From: an uncultured Lachnoanaerobaculum sp.
GTDB taxonomy: Bacteria; Bacillota; Clostridia; Lachnospirales; Lachnospiraceae
Length of the DNA stretch: 5,167 bases
Assembly (NCBI GenBank): GCA_938041725.1
Contig: CALISX010000419.1
Span: forward strand, 1-5,167
Reading direction: 5' to 3'
Part shown: piece by piece, positions 4,483 through 5,167 of the stretch
How the letters are laid out: every line of letters starts with the position of its first letter
Numbering within the stretch: the first letter of the stretch is position 1
Position numbers and translations under genes: made by a program
Notes under the pieces: generated by a model
The model's database searches: none
Told to the model about the DNA's origin: nothing
Seen by the model: only the letters and a program-made list of their open reading frames with translations

Positions 4483-5167
4483 ATGAAACCACAAGATTAC
4501 TGGGAAAAGCGAGCCCTGAAGGATAAGAAAATTTCTGTTAATCATGGGGAAAAGTACATCAATACCAAGCTGCGGACTGCCTATGGAAAGGCCTCTAAGG
4601 AACTGGAGGAGGAGCTGGCTAAGCTTTATAAGGCAATAGGAGAGGATAATGCAAAGCTTTTGGCTGCAAAGGGCAAGCTGGGAACAGCTGCAGCTGAAAC
4701 AAAGGGGCTGCTAAATAGGCTTTTAGAAGAAAGGGAGAAGCTAGAGCAGGCTAAGGCCAGCGGATCACTGCCAGAGGAAATGATTAAGGCCACGGAGGAA
4801 AGGCTGGACGCTATGGAGCAGCTGCTAAAGGGAAAATCAAAAACCGGCTATATCACACACCTGGAGATGATGAAGCAGCAGATTGATATGACAGCGCTTT
4901 CTCTGGGGAATAGAAACGGGGCGGAGATGTATGATTTTTTACAAAATCAGTATAAATCAGACTATTTCCGCAAAATATTCAATACCCAGCAGGCCCTGAG
5001 CTTTGGAAAGGACTTTGTCTCCCCGGATCAAAATGCCGTGAAGGAAATCATTTTAAGGAGCTATGCAAAGTCCAACTTTTCCCGGCGAATCTGGAAAAAT
5101 GCCTCTGGTTTTGCCAAAACTGTGAAAGACTCTTTGACAACGGGTTTGATCAAGGGAGAATCCATTG
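4483..5167 (+). CDS. Minor head / head morphogenesis protein, SPP1 gp7-like (3' end cut off)
   Basis: The frame runs open from ATG 4483 to the window edge, giving 228 residues without a stop. It begins MKPQDYWEKRAL, the 'YWxKR' start common in SPP1 gp7-type minor head proteins. Residues 25-115 are highly helical and charged, probably coiled coil, with a long KLGTAAAETKGLLNRLLEEREKLEQ stretch. From about 150 the conserved core begins: MYDFLQNQYKSDYF (149-162), AVKEIILRSYAKSNFSRRIWKN (185-206) and TTGLIKGESI (219-228), the last two being the family's typical 'FSxRIWxN' and 'GLIxGxSI' blocks. Such proteins bind the portal and a few copies enter the capsid with the DNA. The Mu-F-like C-terminal domain, if present, lies beyond the window, so toxin or ADP-ribosyltransferase-type extensions found in some relatives cannot be judged. 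Confidence 0.9.
   Translation, partial: MKPQDYWEKRALKDKKISVNHGEKYINTKLRTAYGKASKELEEELAKLYKAIGEDNAKLLAAKGKLGTAAAETKGLLNRLLEEREKLEQAKASGSLPEEMIKATEERLDAMEQLLKGKSKTGYITHLEMMKQQIDMTALSLGNRNGAEMYDFLQNQYKSDYFRKIFNTQQALSFGKDFVSPDQNAVKEIILRSYAKSNFSRRIWKNASGFAKTVKDSLTTGLIKGESI

Noticed and set aside
1..5167. CRISPR arrays, tRNA genes, insertion sequences, riboswitches, attachment sites
   Set aside because: No regularly spaced long repeats, no tRNA-like cloverleaf, no transposase or terminal inverted repeats were seen; gaps are too few to hold them.

Overview
The window is a forward-strand segment of a tailed-phage (or prophage) late operon covering DNA packaging and the start of head assembly. Seven genes run in one direction, most touching or overlapping by a few bases. 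The only real gap is about 165 bp (856-1020). The host is most likely a Clostridia-type Firmicute, plausibly a Lachnospiraceae-like gut anaerobe. This rests on AGGAGG/GAGGTGAT-type Shine-Dalgarno sites, moderate GC content, strong purine bias on the coding strand, and the Firmicutes character of the portal and minor head proteins. That assignment is inference; no host gene is present.

Layout: (1) 9-296, a small winged-helix protein like Mu gp26. (2) 289-855, a DUF3486 / Mu gp27-like protein, the presumed small terminase subunit of Mu-like phages. (3) 856-1020, a non-coding gap with a 12-bp direct repeat at 22-bp period and a GC-rich palindrome. (4) 1021-1323, a 100-aa helix-turn-helix protein with a basic linker, overlapping the next gene. 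(5) 1310-2824, the large terminase, with intact ATPase and RNase H-like nuclease motifs. (6) 2832-4172, an SPP1 gp6-like portal protein. (7) 4169-4480, a 103-aa protein of unknown function with a PGDYI motif. (8) 4483-5167, the N-terminal 228 residues of an SPP1 gp7-like minor head protein, cut by the window edge.

How the genes work together: DNA-binding small subunits recognise concatemeric or host-integrated phage DNA and load it onto the large terminase. The large terminase pumps DNA through the portal ring into a procapsid whose assembly involves the minor head protein. The order gp26-like, gp27-like, TerL, portal, head protein follows phage Mu. However, an extra HTH gene sits between the small and large terminase genes, a small gene sits between portal and minor head gene, and portal and head proteins are of SPP1 type. 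The best reading is a mosaic, Mu-like transposable phage of Firmicutes. No transposase, integrase or attachment site is in view, so the transposable lifestyle is not proven here.

The least explained parts are the repeat-bearing gap flanked by two DNA-binding proteins, and the hairpin-plus-T-tract structures lying inside coding sequence at 1049-1068 and 4333-4377. No tRNA, rRNA, CRISPR array or insertion sequence was seen.
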